Source: Shewanella sp. UCD-KL12
GTDB taxonomy: Bacteria; Pseudomonadota; Gammaproteobacteria; Enterobacterales; Shewanellaceae
NCBI RefSeq assembly: GCF_001957125.1
Contig: NZ_MPHJ01000015.1
Location: 21,201 to 85,200, forward strand
DNA: 64,000 nucleotides
Direction of reading: 5' to 3'
In this document: in pieces, positions 1-8,946 of the stretch
How positions within the stretch are numbered: the first letter of the stretch is position 1
Layout of the letters: every line of letters starts with the position of its first letter
Notes under the pieces: generated by a model
Database searches by the model: none
Seen by the model: the letters and a program-made list of their open reading frames with translations, nothing else
Told to the model about the DNA's origin: nothing
Program-made: the position numbers and the translations under genes

Positions 1-9
1 TTAGAAAAG

Positions 10-85
10 TGGTGGGTCGTGAAGGATTCGAACCTTCGACCAATTGGTTAAAAGCCAACTGCTCTACCAACTGAGCTAACGACCC
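10..85 (-). tRNA. tRNA-Lys (anticodon UUU), copy 1
   Basis: This is a 76-nt cloverleaf on the minus strand. It has a GGGTCGT/ACGACCC acceptor stem, a D-arm with AGCTCAGTTGGTAGAGC, an anticodon loop CTTTTAA giving UUU, the TTCGAATC T-loop and an encoded 3' CCA. It is the most distal of four identical copies that read towards the left edge. Confidence 0.97.
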
Positions 86-204
86 ATCTCGGTAATGCTT
101 TCTAAATTTGCTTACTCATCAAATAAGTAAGTCCACTTTCAGAAGAGTGGTTTTGAATTTAGCGACTAATACTCAATGTATTTCGCACACTTTCAAAAAA
201 AGTG
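86..204. repeat. tRNA spacer repeat, copy A
   Basis: This spacer resembles the one at 475-591. Both contain a TCGGTA start, a CCACTTTCAG...GAGTGG hairpin, TTTAGCGACT and TATTTCGCACACTTTCAAAAAA. The spacers evidently duplicated together with the tRNA genes. In this copy the final GTG is followed by about 75 nt of unrelated sequence (205-278), which begins with AAAGCCAACTG as in the tRNA, before the next tRNA. That stretch may be a rearranged tRNA remnant. Confidence 0.75.
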
Positions 205-278
205 AATAAAGCCAACTGTGCTTATTTAAAGCATCAACTGAACTAGCCTTTCATCTCCAATTTTACCACTAGGAGAAG

Positions 279-354
279 TGGTGGGTCGTGAAGGATTCGA
301 ACCTTCGACCAATTGGTTAAAAGCCAACTGCTCTACCAACTGAGCTAACGACCC
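279..354 (-). tRNA. tRNA-Lys (anticodon UUU), copy 2
   Basis: This copy is identical in its 76 nt to the other three, with UUU anticodon and encoded CCA. It lies 44 nt from copy 3, the shortest spacer in the array. It is probably processed from the same polycistronic precursor that starts near 750. Confidence 0.97.
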
Positions 355-398
355 GTCTGGTAAGACTGTTTCTAATTCTTTAGCCACTTTTAGAAAAG

Positions 399-474
399 TG
401 GTGGGTCGTGAAGGATTCGAACCTTCGACCAATTGGTTAAAAGCCAACTGCTCTACCAACTGAGCTAACGACCC
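399..474 (-). tRNA. tRNA-Lys (anticodon UUU), copy 3
   Basis: This is an identical 76-nt tRNA-Lys with UUU anticodon and encoded CCA, lying between a short spacer (355-398) and a long repeat-type spacer (475-591). Confidence 0.97.
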
Positions 475-591
475 ATCTCGGTATTGCTATCTGAATTTGC
501 TTGCCTATCTCAATAAGCGAGTCCACTTTCAGTTGAGTGGTTTTGAGTTTAGCGACTGATACTTAACGTATTTCGCACACTTTCAAAAAAG
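475..591. repeat. tRNA spacer repeat, copy B
   Basis: This spacer is a diverged duplicate of 86-204. It keeps the TCGGTA start, the CCACTTTCAG...GAGTGG inverted repeat, the TTTAGCGACT block and the TATTTCGCACACTTTC end, and it joins directly to the next tRNA. Confidence 0.75.
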
Positions 592-667
592 TGGTGGGTC
601 GTGAAGGATTCGAACCTTCGACCAATTGGTTAAAAGCCAACTGCTCTACCAACTGAGCTAACGACCC
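592..667 (-). tRNA. tRNA-Lys (anticodon UUU), copy 4 (promoter-proximal)
   Basis: This is the first gene of the tRNA array in the direction of transcription. Its 76 nt match the other copies exactly, with UUU anticodon and encoded CCA. The candidate promoter lies about 90 nt upstream at 754-781. Confidence 0.97.
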
Positions 668-753
668 ATTTTAGTAGCAAAATCTGTTGTTAAACAATTT
701 GAAAACTGATTAACTCTAGACCCTCAAGCGACTCTGCCGCTCTGAGGGCGCCT

Positions 754-781
754 ATAATACCTTTTTCATCTTCGCATGCAA
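754..781 (-). promoter_or_regulatory. Sigma70 promoter of the tRNA-Lys array
   Basis: On the minus strand TTGCAT (776-781) and TATTAT (754-759) are separated by 16 bp. A GC-rich discriminator, AGGCGCCC, follows, as is typical of stringently controlled stable-RNA promoters. A CCCTCA...TGAGGG stem sits in the leader. The assignment is from sequence only. Confidence 0.65.
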
Positions 782-852
782 GTGCAAATTTTGCATTTTT
801 TGCTGTTTGCATGAAAAACAGACTAAGAGTATGTTTTTTGGATAAATAAGGA

Positions 853-1581
853 TTAAAGAGCAGACAACTGCTGTTGCGCTAGGCGCGCTGCAGCGCTATT
901 AGCATACTCTTTGATGACTTGCTGGTAGTAAACTTTAGCAGAGGATACCTGACCTGTCTTTTCAGCAATCATGCCAAGTTTAACTAAACTGTCGCCACGC
1001 TTGTTTGAATCTTTAAAACTATGAACAACTGTATCGAAGGCTTGCTTTGCTGGCTCAAAGTCGCTGTTGTTATATAACAGTTGACCTAACCAGTAATTCG
1101 CATTCGCAGCATAAGTCGAATCGGGGTATTGCTGTATGAATGATTTAAAGGCAGGGATCGCCTCATCGTACTTTCTCTGCTTCAATACCAAATTAACAGC
1201 TTGCTCATAACTTGCAGTTTCACCTAAAGTCGAAACTGGAGAAGCTGTACCACTTTGAGGAGTTGTTACTACAGGTAATTGCGCAGGCTTTGCTGACAGA
1301 TTAGCTATCTCTTCATACAACTGACGTTGACGTTGTAGCATCTGATCGATTTGATAACCTTGCTGCTCATTAAGGCCGCGTAGATCGAGTACTTCCTGCT
1401 GTAATGTATCCAAGCGCTGTTGAGTCTGAAATTCTGACTGCTGCTTTGCTTGAAGGATCCTTTCTAAACGTGCAACTCTATCTTCAGTAGAATTACCTGT
1501 TGCATCAGCAACAGGTGCTGGTGCAGCATTCGCCGCACCTATACTGAGAAGAATCGCCGCTGTTAATACGGCTCTTTTCAT
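853..1581 (-). CDS. cpoB: Cell division coordinator CpoB (YbgF), Tol-Pal associated
   Basis: CpoB is a periplasmic protein that binds TolA and couples outer-membrane constriction to peptidoglycan synthesis by PBP1B. The 242-residue product has a signal peptide ending near GAANAAPAP. A glutamine-rich coiled coil with ARLERIL and LDTLQQEVLDLR follows and mediates trimerisation in the family. The C-terminal half holds tetratricopeptide repeats (YEQAVNLVLKQRKYDEAIPAF, then NANYWLGQLLYN). The ATG at 1581 is preferred because GGTAGG lies 7-8 nt upstream. An upstream TTG would add five residues. It is the last gene of the tol-pal operon, 19 nt after pal. Confidence 0.93.
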   Translation of the reverse strand: MKRAVLTAAILLSIGAANAAPAPVADATGNSTEDRVARLERILQAKQQSEFQTQQRLDTLQQEVLDLRGLNEQQGYQIDQMLQRQRQLYEEIANLSAKPAQLPVVTTPQSGTASPVSTLGETASYEQAVNLVLKQRKYDEAIPAFKSFIQQYPDSTYAANANYWLGQLLYNNSDFEPAKQAFDTVVHSFKDSNKRGDSLVKLGMIAEKTGQVSSAKVYYQQVIKEYANSAAARLAQQQLSAL

Positions 1582-1600
1582 GGATAAACCTACCAAACGA

Positions 1601-2143
1601 TTAGTAAACTAAAACAGCTCGACGGTTGATAGCAAAGCCATCATCTGTACGAGACATATCTAATGGCTTCTCTTCGCCATAGCTAACGATGCTCATTTGG
1701 CTAGGAAGAACGCCCATGCCTTGAAGGTATTTAGCAACGGCCTTAGCACGTCTCTCACCCAGTGCGATGTTGTACTCAGGAGTACCACGCTCATCAGCGT
1801 GTCCTTCGATCATCAAACGCACATTTGGATGTTCTACTAGGTAGTTACCGTGAGCCTGAAGGACTTCTGCAAATTGAGCTGACACAGCGCTGCGGTCAAA
1901 ATCAAAGTAGATGATGTGTTCTTTACGCAGTTCTTGATACTTTAAGCGCTGCTGCTCTTCCGGAGTCAAAATTGGAGCTACACCACCTGTTTCAACACCG
2001 CCAGTAGCCAACTCACTTCCTGAACCTGAAGTTGAGCTTGAGCTGCTTGAATCAGTTTCTGATTCAGAAGTTGAACTACAAGCACTCAGCGCCATAATTG
2101 GAAGCGCAACCAACATAGCCTTAAACAGCTTATTGAGATCCAT
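1601..2143 (-). CDS. pal: Peptidoglycan-associated lipoprotein Pal
   Basis: Pal is an outer-membrane lipoprotein that anchors the membrane to peptidoglycan and cycles between TolB and the cell wall at the septum. The 180-residue protein starts with a lipoprotein signal ending in the lipobox LSAC (Cys near residue 22). A Ser/Thr-rich linker follows, then an OmpA-like domain from about residue 73 with IYFDFDRSAVS, EGHADERGTPEYN and LGERRAKAVAKYL. These carry the residues that bind diaminopimelate. It lies 34 nt after tolB in the same operon. Length and motifs are normal for the family. Confidence 0.97.
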   Translation of the reverse strand: MDLNKLFKAMLVALPIMALSACSSTSESETDSSSSSSTSGSGSELATGGVETGGVAPILTPEEQQRLKYQELRKEHIIYFDFDRSAVSAQFAEVLQAHGNYLVEHPNVRLMIEGHADERGTPEYNIALGERRAKAVAKYLQGMGVLPSQMSIVSYGEEKPLDMSRTDDGFAINRRAVLVY

Positions 2144-2177
2144 TTTAAAATCCTTAATTTATTTTAGTTAAAATTGT

Positions 2178-3506
2178 TTATAGAAAAGGTGACCATGAAG
2201 GAGATTTAACTTCCCCCTGCCCCGCAGGTAATCTCGCTTTAAATCGTCCATCCGTAGAAACGGCCCCTAATACCTGCTTACCTTGATGTGTTGTTCCATA
2301 GATCACCATAGTACCATTTGGTGCGACACTCGGTGATTCATCGAGACGCGTTGTGGTTAACACTTGCATAAAGCGCGTTTCGAGATCCATTCTTGCAATA
2401 TTAAATTTGCCATTGGTACGATTTACAAAAACCATACTACGACCATCAGGCGAAATAGAACCACCTAAGTTCCACTCACCTTCAAACGTTAATCTTTGTA
2501 TTTTACCCGACGCCAGTGTCACCTTATAAATTTGCGGACGACCGCCACGCTCAGAGGTAAAAATTAATGACTTACCATCTGGGAACCAAGATGCTTCAGT
2601 ATCAATTGCATAATGGTTAGTCACTCGTTTTAACGCTTTAGTATTGATGTCGACAACATAAATCTCAGGCTGACCATCTTTTGACAGCGTCAGAGCCAGC
2701 TTTTTACCATCTGGAGAAAAGACTGGCGCACCGTTGATACCGTCAAAGCTCGTGATCTTACTACGAGATTGGGTATAGATATCTTGTACGAATACTTCAG
2801 CTTTTCTATTTTCAAAGCTGACATAAGCTAACTTACGTCCGTCTGGAGACCATGAAGGTGACATCAATGGCTCTGGTGAGCGTAACAGCATCTGCTCATT
2901 ATGACCGTCGTAATCTGAAATCATCAACTGATAGGGAGATTTTTCACCATGCTTAACCACGACATAAGCTATACGTGTTAAAAAGGCACCACGGATCCCA
3001 GTCAACTGCTCATAAACAAGATCGCTGATCCTGTGGCCATACTGCCTAAACTGAGCGGCTGAGATGACAGTCTCTCTACTATCGATTAAATATTCACTGC
3101 TAGACTGTGGCCCATTACCTTGTTGCATCTGTGCTTTTACAAGGTCAATTAAGTCGAAAGTCACTAAGTATTGATCATTCCCATATGGCTTAACAGCGCC
3201 CATAACGACCGCTTCAGCCCCAATGTTAGACCAGTCCTTTGCCACAAACTGCGACACACTACTGATATTTCTTTGAGGCAAGCTCAGTTCATCGAGCGGA
3301 TTAAACGTCCCGCTACGGGTCAAATCAGACATAACTACATCTGAGATCTGCTCAGGCGCGACTCCTGTACCTTGCCACACAAATGGCACCACAGCGATAG
3401 GCCTTGCCGCATCAACACCCTCGGTGATCACTATGTCTAACGCGGCCTTTACTGGTGAGCTTAAAATTATCAGGCCTAAAAAGAGCCATTTCCCAAAAAT
3501 CTTCAT
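2178..3506 (-). CDS. tolB: Tol-Pal system beta-propeller protein TolB
   Basis: TolB is the periplasmic component that binds Pal and is released by TolA. The 442-residue protein has a signal peptide (cleavage near SPVKA-AL). An N-terminal alpha/beta domain (residues about 22-165) follows, then a six-bladed propeller whose blades repeat the SPDG motif: [51 protein letters not shown]. It ends in PSWSPFL. It follows tolA by 10 nt and precedes pal by 34 nt, so it is translated from the same transcript. Confidence 0.97.
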   Translation of the reverse strand: MKIFGKWLFLGLIILSSPVKAALDIVITEGVDAARPIAVVPFVWQGTGVAPEQISDVVMSDLTRSGTFNPLDELSLPQRNISSVSQFVAKDWSNIGAEAVVMGAVKPYGNDQYLVTFDLIDLVKAQMQQGNGPQSSSEYLIDSRETVISAAQFRQYGHRISDLVYEQLTGIRGAFLTRIAYVVVKHGEKSPYQLMISDYDGHNEQMLLRSPEPLMSPSWSPDGRKLAYVSFENRKAEVFVQDIYTQSRSKITSFDGINGAPVFSPDGKKLALTLSKDGQPEIYVVDINTKALKRVTNHYAIDTEASWFPDGKSLIFTSERGGRPQIYKVTLASGKIQRLTFEGEWNLGGSISPDGRSMVFVNRTNGKFNIARMDLETRFMQVLTTTRLDESPSVAPNGTMVIYGTTHQGKQVLGAVSTDGRFKARLPAGQGEVKSPSWSPFL

Positions 3507-3516
3507 AGGACCTCTA

Positions 3517-4476
3517 TTAATTGAATTCCGGTTGAACTGTTAAATTAATTTCTTTGAGTCTGTTATATACATCAGGCTCGGCAGATACAGGAAGGCGTCC
3601 GGCCTTGTTGATCGCAGCCTTAGCAGCACGACACACTACCGCATCGCCAGATAAGGTTTTAGTCGCAGTCACAAACCCATCACTGGCTAATCGAATGAAG
3701 ACTCGACAGCTTTTACCTCGCATAGATTCATCAACAACCAAATTACGCTGAATCGTTGCTCTTATCATGCTGGTATAACGCTGAACTTCACTCATTACCT
3801 GTTTATTGCGAGTCTGAGACAGCGCCGCTTGTTCTGCTGCAAGTGCATCTTGCATCATCTGCTCTTGCTGTTGCCTAGCTTTCTCTTCGGCCAATCGCTT
3901 TCGTTCAGCCTCCGCTTTACGTTTACGCTCAGCTTCCTCTTTGCGTTTACGTTCATCGGCAGCCTTTTTAGCAGCAGCCTCTTCTTGCTTACGCTTCTCA
4001 GCCGCTTTTCTAGCCGCTTCTTCCGATGCTTTACGCTCTTTCTCTTTTTGCTTTCTGTCAGCCTCAGCCTTTTGGGCTTTCTCTTTCTCTTGCTTCTCTT
4101 TTAACTGAGCAGCTTTGGCTGCAGCAGCTGCATTTTTAGTCTCAATCTCTTTTTGCTTACGCTCTTTTTCAAGCTTCTTAATTTGCGCTTGCTCGCGCTC
4201 TCTTTGCTGCCGAGCTTGCTGCGCTTTTCTCTCGAGCTCATCTTGACGTGCTTTTTCTTTACGCTCGCTCTCTCGCTTATCCGCTTTCAGCTTTTCAACG
4301 TGCTGCGCAATCATCTTCTGATCGACAACAACAGCTTGAACTGCAGGCGCACTCGCTTGAGGCTGCGGTTTAGGCTTTTCAGAAAAATCTACCCCGACGA
4401 TAAGCACAATTAGCACGCCAATATGAATACCAGCTGAAATCACTAAAGGTAACGTAAAATCCGATTTATCAGCCAC
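3517..4476 (-). CDS. tolA: Cell envelope integrity protein TolA
   Basis: TolA is the trans-periplasmic rod of the Tol system that transmits the TolQR motor force to TolB and Pal. The 319-residue product has one N-terminal membrane segment (about residues 9-29). A very long Lys/Glu/Ala/Arg-rich helix (about 50-215) follows, then a globular C-terminal domain with two cysteines ([25 protein letters not shown]). It is shorter than the roughly 420 residues of the Escherichia coli protein because the helix is shorter. The start is a GTG three nucleotides after the tolR stop codon. The repetitive helix creates long opposite-strand open frames that are not genes. Confidence 0.95.
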   Translation of the reverse strand: MADKSDFTLPLVISAGIHIGVLIVLIVGVDFSEKPKPQPQASAPAVQAVVVDQKMIAQHVEKLKADKRESERKEKARQDELERKAQQARQQREREQAQIKKLEKERKQKEIETKNAAAAAKAAQLKEKQEKEKAQKAEADRKQKEKERKASEEAARKAAEKRKQEEAAAKKAADERKRKEEAERKRKAEAERKRLAEEKARQQQEQMMQDALAAEQAALSQTRNKQVMSEVQRYTSMIRATIQRNLVVDESMRGKSCRVFIRLASDGFVTATKTLSGDAVVCRAAKAAINKAGRLPVSAEPDVYNRLKEINLTVQPEFN

Positions 4477-4479
4477 CGA

Positions 4480-4914
4480 CTACTCCTCTGGTGTATCTGT
4501 CATCAAACCAACCGATGGAACGCCTGCTCCTTGAAGTGTCACCATAAGCTGAATCACTCTTTCATAGGCAATAGCCCGGTCAGCTTTAACCACAACGGGG
4601 CGCTCAGGTTCAAGTTGGATAATCGCCCCCACTCGAATCGCTATCTCTTCAAGATCTAACGTCTCTTTTGAACTCGAACTGCCAACATCTAAGAAGTAAT
4701 CTCCATCAGCATCGATAGAGGCAACGACAGGCGGTTTACTGTCAGCAGGAAGAGATTCAGAGGTTGCTTGTGGTAAGTCAACTTTAACCCCTTGGGTAAC
4801 AATCGGTGCAGTCACCATAAAGATAATCAATAGCACCAACATCACATCGATATAAGGTACAACATTGATCTCAGCAACTGGACGTCTACGCTTTCGCTGG
4901 TAGCCCTGTTGCAT
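4480..4914 (-). CDS. tolR: Tol-Pal motor subunit TolR
   Basis: TolR belongs to the ExbD/TolR family and pairs with TolQ to harvest proton motive force at the inner membrane. The 144-residue protein has a short cytoplasmic start (QRKRRRPVAEINVVPYIDVM). A single membrane helix carries the conserved Asp of PYIDVMLVLLIIFMV, which is the proton-binding residue in the family, and a periplasmic domain follows. Its start overlaps the tolQ stop by one base, indicating translational coupling. Confidence 0.97.
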   Translation of the reverse strand: MQQGYQRKRRRPVAEINVVPYIDVMLVLLIIFMVTAPIVTQGVKVDLPQATSESLPADSKPPVVASIDADGDYFLDVGSSSSKETLDLEEIAIRVGAIIQLEPERPVVVKADRAIAYERVIQLMVTLQGAGVPSVGLMTDTPEE

Positions 4915-5603
4915 TAGCCTTCTTCCCTATCTGTATACGCTTGGCGGTGTAAAATACTTGAGAACTCCTCCATGAAGTTCGCATAAGACATTTCGACACT
5001 ATCAACCTGGGTAGTAAAACGGTTATAGGCTATAACTGCAGGAATCGCAGCAAAGAGACCCATAGCGGTTGCAATCAAAGCTTCGGCAATGCCTGGAGCG
5101 ACCATAGCAAGGGTGGCATTTTCAACGGCGCCGAGTGCAATAAAGGAGTTCATGATCCCCCATACGGTACCAAATAAGCCGATGTATGGGCTGGTTGATC
5201 CGATAGTGGCTAATAGAGGGAGGTTTTTTTCTAACTTTTCCATTTCTCGAGAAAGAGAAACCCGCATAGCACGGTATGTACCGTCCATGACAGCACCTGG
5301 TACTTTGTCATTAAGCTTACTTAATCTTGCATACTCTTTAAAGCCAGTATGAAACAGGACTTCAAGGCCTGCATTGTTATCCTGTCTCGCGGAAATCTCT
5401 TTATAAAGTTTATTCAGGTCTACACCTGACCAGAACTTATCCTCAAACTTCATTGAGTCTTGCTTCGCAGCGTTAAGTAGTCGACGACGTTGAATAATAA
5501 CCGCCCAAGAGATCACTGACAGGCCCAGCAAGGTGAGCATAACAAACTTAACTAATAAGCTGGCTTGTAAAAATAGCCCTATAAATGAAATATCAGCTTC
5601 CAC
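4914..5603 (-). CDS. tolQ: Tol-Pal motor subunit TolQ
   Basis: TolQ is the ExbB/MotA-family proton channel protein of the Tol motor. The 229-residue product has three membrane segments: one near residues 13-35, and two in the second half ([21 protein letters not shown] and [27 protein letters not shown]). These hold the conserved GLFGTVWG and glycine/alanine-rich packing motifs. The start is GTG. The gene overlaps ybgC by 11 bases at its start and tolR by one base at its end. Confidence 0.97.
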   Translation of the reverse strand: MEADISFIGLFLQASLLVKFVMLTLLGLSVISWAVIIQRRRLLNAAKQDSMKFEDKFWSGVDLNKLYKEISARQDNNAGLEVLFHTGFKEYARLSKLNDKVPGAVMDGTYRAMRVSLSREMEKLEKNLPLLATIGSTSPYIGLFGTVWGIMNSFIALGAVENATLAMVAPGIAEALIATAMGLFAAIPAVIAYNRFTTQVDSVEMSYANFMEEFSSILHRQAYTDREEG

Positions 5604-5991
5604 GATTAAACTCCTGAACTATATTTTGTGGGATGGCACGGGGCCTCATACGAGATAAAGAGATACAAGCAACCAAGATCTTACCCTCGCAATACACAAC
5701 ATCTTGCTCATCAACTAAACGTTGCTGAAAGGTCAAAGATGCTTTCTTGGTTTCTATGACAACAGTTTCGACGGTAAGGTTCTGCTCAAACCTGGCTGCA
5801 CGGCAAAAATCTAATTCAGCCTTCTTAACAACAAAGGCGATATCCTCGGCCAACAAAGCAGTTTGTTTCACACCAATGGCCTTTAACCACTCGGTGCGCG
5901 CACGCTCAAAAAAATTAAGATAATTTGAATGATATACAACGCCACCGGCGTCAGTATCTTCGTAATAGACTGAAATGGGCCAACGAAACAT
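5593..5991 (-). CDS. ybgC: Acyl-CoA thioesterase YbgC
   Basis: YbgC is a small hot-dog-fold thioesterase that hydrolyses short acyl-CoA or acyl-ACP esters and is nearly always the first gene of tol-pal operons. The 132-residue protein has the family signature [28 protein letters not shown], written here in two parts: [16 protein letters not shown] holds the catalytic Asp and the tyrosine/histidine pair, and FFERARTEW follows it. It overlaps tolQ by 11 bases. The operon promoter should lie between 5992 and 6100, where no clear -35/-10 pair was identified. Confidence 0.95.
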   Translation of the reverse strand: MFRWPISVYYEDTDAGGVVYHSNYLNFFERARTEWLKAIGVKQTALLAEDIAFVVKKAELDFCRAARFEQNLTVETVVIETKKASLTFQQRLVDEQDVVYCEGKILVACISLSRMRPRAIPQNIVQEFNRGS

Positions 5992-6103
5992 GAATTTAAG
6001 ATGCCATTCATTGAGATAAAATAGAGGCCTACTATACCTAGACCAAAACCAATTGTGAATGCTTCTCAGCTCAACAGGATCACTATATTCATAAATATTT
6101 GTT

Positions 6104-6134
6104 CATAAAAAAAGAGGAGCAATCGCTCCTCTTT
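6104..6134 (-). terminator. Rho-independent terminator of the prolyl oligopeptidase gene
   Basis: AAAGAGGAGC (6111-6120) and GCTCCTCTTT (6125-6134) form a perfect 10-bp stem with a 4-nt loop. On the minus strand it is followed by a run of seven T, 28 nt downstream of the stop codon at 6163. Confidence 0.9.
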
Positions 6135-6162
6135 GATAACACCTTTCACTTAACTGAGATTA

Positions 6163-8313
6163 TTAGTTAACTTTTGCAGGTATTTTTAAACCAAAACTCT
6201 CAAACAGGAAGCTATAGATATCAGCAAACTCATCAATTTTCATCGACGTAGGTTTACCTGCTCCATGACCTGCTTTTGACTCAATGCGCATAATGACTGG
6301 TGCATCGCCCGTTTGTTTAGCCTGCATCATAGCGCCAAATTTAAAGCTGTGAAGAGGCACGACACGATCGTCATGATCCGCTGTCATCACCATAGTAGCT
6401 GGGTAGCTACGCTCGGTGACGTTGTGATATGGCGAGTACGCTAATAATGCAGGGAACTGCTCAGCCACATCCGCACTTCCGTATTCACTTGTCCAAGCCC
6501 AACCGATGGTAAATTTTTGGAATCTAAGCATATCGAGAACGCCTACCGCAGGTAACACAGCAGAAAACAGATCAGGGCGTTGAGTTAACGTTGCGCCCAT
6601 CAATAATCCACCGTTACTACGGCCATAAGCACCTAGCTTAGTCTTGTTAGTGTAGTTCTCATCAATGAGATACTCAGCAGCAGCATAATAGTCATCAAAC
6701 ACATTTTGCTTCTTATCTAACATTCCAGCCTTATGCCAGCTTTCACCATATTCAGCACCGCCTCGCAGGTTTGGCACAGCATAAATGCCGCCCATATCCA
6801 TCCAGGCAATGTTTGCAGGGCTAAACCTTGGCGTTAGAGAGATAGCAAAACCGCCATATGCATAGAGCAATGTTGGATTGGCGCCGTTTTTCTTTAATCC
6901 CTTTTTATAAGAGATCATCATAGGGACACGGGTACCATCTTTGCTGGTATAGAAAACCTGCTCAGACACATAGTTTTCCGGGTTAAACGACACCTTAGGC
7001 TCAGCAAATAAACTCGACTTACCGGTTTTAAAATCAAACTTGTAGGTCGTCTTTGGTTGCACATAGCTATTAAAGACATAGTAGAAGTAATCTTTACTTC
7101 TTTTACCGTAAGGACCCGCAACTTTACCTTTACCAGGCAAAGAAACGTCTTGGCGCTTTTCACCATTCATACTGAATATGGTCAGTTTTCCTAACACATC
7201 GTGTAGGTAGCTAACGACTAAGTGGTCATTAATGATGGCAATATCACTGATAGGATCGCTTGATTCAGCAACGATGGTTTTCCAGTTACTTTTCTCAGGC
7301 TGATTAACATCTACAGCGATAACTTTGCCATTTGGCGCATCGAGATCTGTCTTAAAATAAAAGACTGACTTATCGTTACCTAAAAAACTATATTCAGCCT
7401 CTAGGTTAATAATAAGCTCAACAACATCCGATTTCCCATCTAAAGGCTTGTAGAAGAAACGATTTCTACTGTCGGTACCTTGCCACACAGAAATAAGCAG
7501 ATAGTCACCAGCTTCGGAGACATCAGCACCAAAGCCCCAATCTTTATTTTGTGGGCGCTCATAGATAAGTGCATCTTGCGACTGTTCGGTACCTAGCTTA
7601 TGAAAATAAACTTTCTGGTTAAAGTTCACATCAGCCAGCGCGTTACCGCCTTCAGGTGCATCATAACGAGAATAGTAAACACCCGTATTATCTTTGTTCC
7701 ATACGGCTTTAGAGAACTTGATCCACTTGAGTTCATCGCTAAGTGCCTCACCGCTCTCAACATCGACAAATTGCCACTGTTGCCAATCTGAACCAGACTT
7801 AGATACGCCATAAGCTAAGGTTTTACCATCGCCACTCACTGATACCCCTGACAAAGCAACGGTGCCATCAGTTGATAGACTATTAGGGTCTAGTGCCACT
7901 TTCTCTTGGCCATCTTTTGTTTTTACAAACAGAACAGATTGCGCCTGAAGACCATCATTACGATAGAAGAAGGTATTATCACCATGTTCAAATGGTGCCG
8001 ATACCTTCTCATAGTTCCAAAGTTCAGTAATACGATCGACCACGGCTTGCTTATTAGTAATACCTGATAAATAAGCCTTACCTTCCGCTTGCTGCGCCTT
8101 TACCCAGCTTGTTGTCAGTGCTGACTCTTCTTCAAGGTAGCGATAAGGATCCGCAACCTCTACGCCATGAATGGATTCAACGGTATCCCCTGCTATAGCA
8201 ACGAGAGGAGAAACTTCTTCAGTTTCTTGCTGAGTTGCTTGGCACCCCATTAATGCCAAGGTTAAACCTGCGAGAACCAAATGACGCTTTTTCATCTTAC
8301 TTTTAAATATCAT
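6163..8313 (-). CDS. Prolyl oligopeptidase family serine peptidase (S9A), lipoprotein
   Basis: This enzyme cleaves short peptides after proline. The 716-residue protein begins with a lipoprotein signal peptide (LAGLTLALMGC), so it should be anchored in the envelope with the catalytic part in the periplasm. The N-terminal region (about 40-430) is the propeller filter, opened by the typical DPYRYLEEE motif. The alpha/beta-hydrolase domain carries the triad: Ser566 in YGRSNGG, Asp near 649 in ADHDDRVVPLHS, and His683 in KAGHGAG. AGGAAGG lies directly upstream of the first ATG and supports that start. The gene is monocistronic with its own terminator. Confidence 0.95.
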   Translation of the reverse strand: MIFKSKMKKRHLVLAGLTLALMGCQATQQETEEVSPLVAIAGDTVESIHGVEVADPYRYLEEESALTTSWVKAQQAEGKAYLSGITNKQAVVDRITELWNYEKVSAPFEHGDNTFFYRNDGLQAQSVLFVKTKDGQEKVALDPNSLSTDGTVALSGVSVSGDGKTLAYGVSKSGSDWQQWQFVDVESGEALSDELKWIKFSKAVWNKDNTGVYYSRYDAPEGGNALADVNFNQKVYFHKLGTEQSQDALIYERPQNKDWGFGADVSEAGDYLLISVWQGTDSRNRFFYKPLDGKSDVVELIINLEAEYSFLGNDKSVFYFKTDLDAPNGKVIAVDVNQPEKSNWKTIVAESSDPISDIAIINDHLVVSYLHDVLGKLTIFSMNGEKRQDVSLPGKGKVAGPYGKRSKDYFYYVFNSYVQPKTTYKFDFKTGKSSLFAEPKVSFNPENYVSEQVFYTSKDGTRVPMMISYKKGLKKNGANPTLLYAYGGFAISLTPRFSPANIAWMDMGGIYAVPNLRGGAEYGESWHKAGMLDKKQNVFDDYYAAAEYLIDENYTNKTKLGAYGRSNGGLLMGATLTQRPDLFSAVLPAVGVLDMLRFQKFTIGWAWTSEYGSADVAEQFPALLAYSPYHNVTERSYPATMVMTADHDDRVVPLHSFKFGAMMQAKQTGDAPVIMRIESKAGHGAGKPTSMKIDEFADIYSFLFESFGLKIPAKVN

Positions 8314-8613
8314 AGTTGCCTTCCTGCTGCTGATATCATTATTTATTATTATCTTCCTGTCTGAGTCATAAACTCAGCATGGATGCCACTATACAAGTAA
8401 TAATGAGTGAATCAATCAAAGAAAAATTTATGACTAGAAATTTAGCAAGCGTGAATGTTAATAATCCTGTAACACGGTTTAATTAAATAATGCGTAGAAT
8501 TATGCAAGTAAACTGCTTAATCACTCGTAAAAGCTTTGAATTACTGCATTTATGAATATAGATCACACTTAACTAGATTAGATTTACTAATGCGAACTGG
8601 TATTTTTTCTAGT
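8314..8613. other. Intergenic region upstream of prolyl oligopeptidase
   Basis: This AT-rich stretch separates the prolyl oligopeptidase start from the small-RNA candidate. It must hold the peptidase promoter, but no convincing -35/-10 pair was recognised. An isolated AGATCACA half-site is present near 8558-8566. No coding potential was seen. Confidence 0.4.
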
Positions 8614-8642
8614 TTGCGAGTTTTTAGCTCCGGCCCTATAAT
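8614..8642 (+). promoter_or_regulatory. Sigma70 promoter of the small-RNA candidate
   Basis: TTGCGA (8614-8619) and a perfect TATAAT (8637-8642) are separated by 17 bp, the optimal spacing. No reading frame starts downstream, so the promoter points to a non-coding transcript beginning near 8649. Confidence 0.75.
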
Positions 8643-8648
8643 TATCTC

Positions 8649-8814
8649 GTTTTCAGGAAGTATCTGTTTTACAGATATGAAAACAAGAACTCTTAATTCC
8701 CGTGTCTAACACGTGAATTTATCCCTGGTTCTTATGCTTGACTTCCTTCCTTCAATTTGTTGATTGCAATATATTATTTGCGGCCCGCTTAAGTTATTAA
8801 GCGGGCTTTTTTTT
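8649..8814 (+). ncRNA. Candidate trans-acting small RNA (about 165 nt)
   Basis: A near-consensus promoter, two strong hairpins and a textbook terminator frame a 165-nt unit without a reading frame. Hairpin 1 pairs GTTTTCA (8649-8655) with TGAAAAC (8678-8684), and TATCTGT (8661-8667) with ACAGATA (8671-8677), leaving a 5-nt GGAAG bulge. Hairpin 2 pairs AATTC-CGTGT (8695-8705) with ACACG-GAATT (8709-8719) with one mismatch. A single-stranded pyrimidine stretch, GACTTCCTTCCTTCAATTTG, and AU-rich sequence follow, then the terminator with eight U. This layout fits an Hfq-type small RNA. The pyrimidine stretch could pair with Shine-Dalgarno sequences and slightly resembles that in FnrS. It converges on motY. 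I do not recognise a named family. Confidence 0.68.
8783..8814 (+). terminator. Rho-independent terminator of the small-RNA candidate
   Basis: GCCCGCTTAA (8783-8792) pairs perfectly with TTAAGCGGGC (8797-8806) across a 4-nt loop and is followed by eight T. Confidence 0.93.
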
Positions 8815-8865
8815 GCCTGAAATTTAGCAACTTATTAAAACCTTCGTACCGTTTTCAAACTGAAG

Positions 8866-8896
8866 TAAATAAAAAGCCCAGCATATAAGCTGGGCT
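8866..8896 (-). terminator. Rho-independent terminator of motY
   Basis: AGCCCAGC (8875-8882) and GCTGGGCT (8889-8896) form an 8-bp stem. On the minus strand it is followed by a T-rich tail. It lies 51 nt past the motY stop codon. Confidence 0.88.
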
Positions 8897-8946
8897 CGTA
8901 TAACAGATGAAACTTAATTCAATATTTATTTAAAGGATTAAATGGC

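Noticed and set aside
226-459. Open frame encoding repeated LVEGSNPSRPTT segments
   Set aside because: It is the antisense translation of two tRNA-Lys genes, a well-known annotation artefact.
3829-4413. Two long plus-strand frames opposite tolA, rich in Leu, Ser and Phe
   Set aside because: They are shadows of the Lys/Glu/Ala-rich TolA helix; there are no ribosome-binding sites and the composition is implausible.
8550-8575. Possible CRP site (TATGA...TCACA) upstream of the small-RNA promoter
   Set aside because: The two half-sites are spaced by 7 instead of 6 bp and only one half matches well, so it is not supported.
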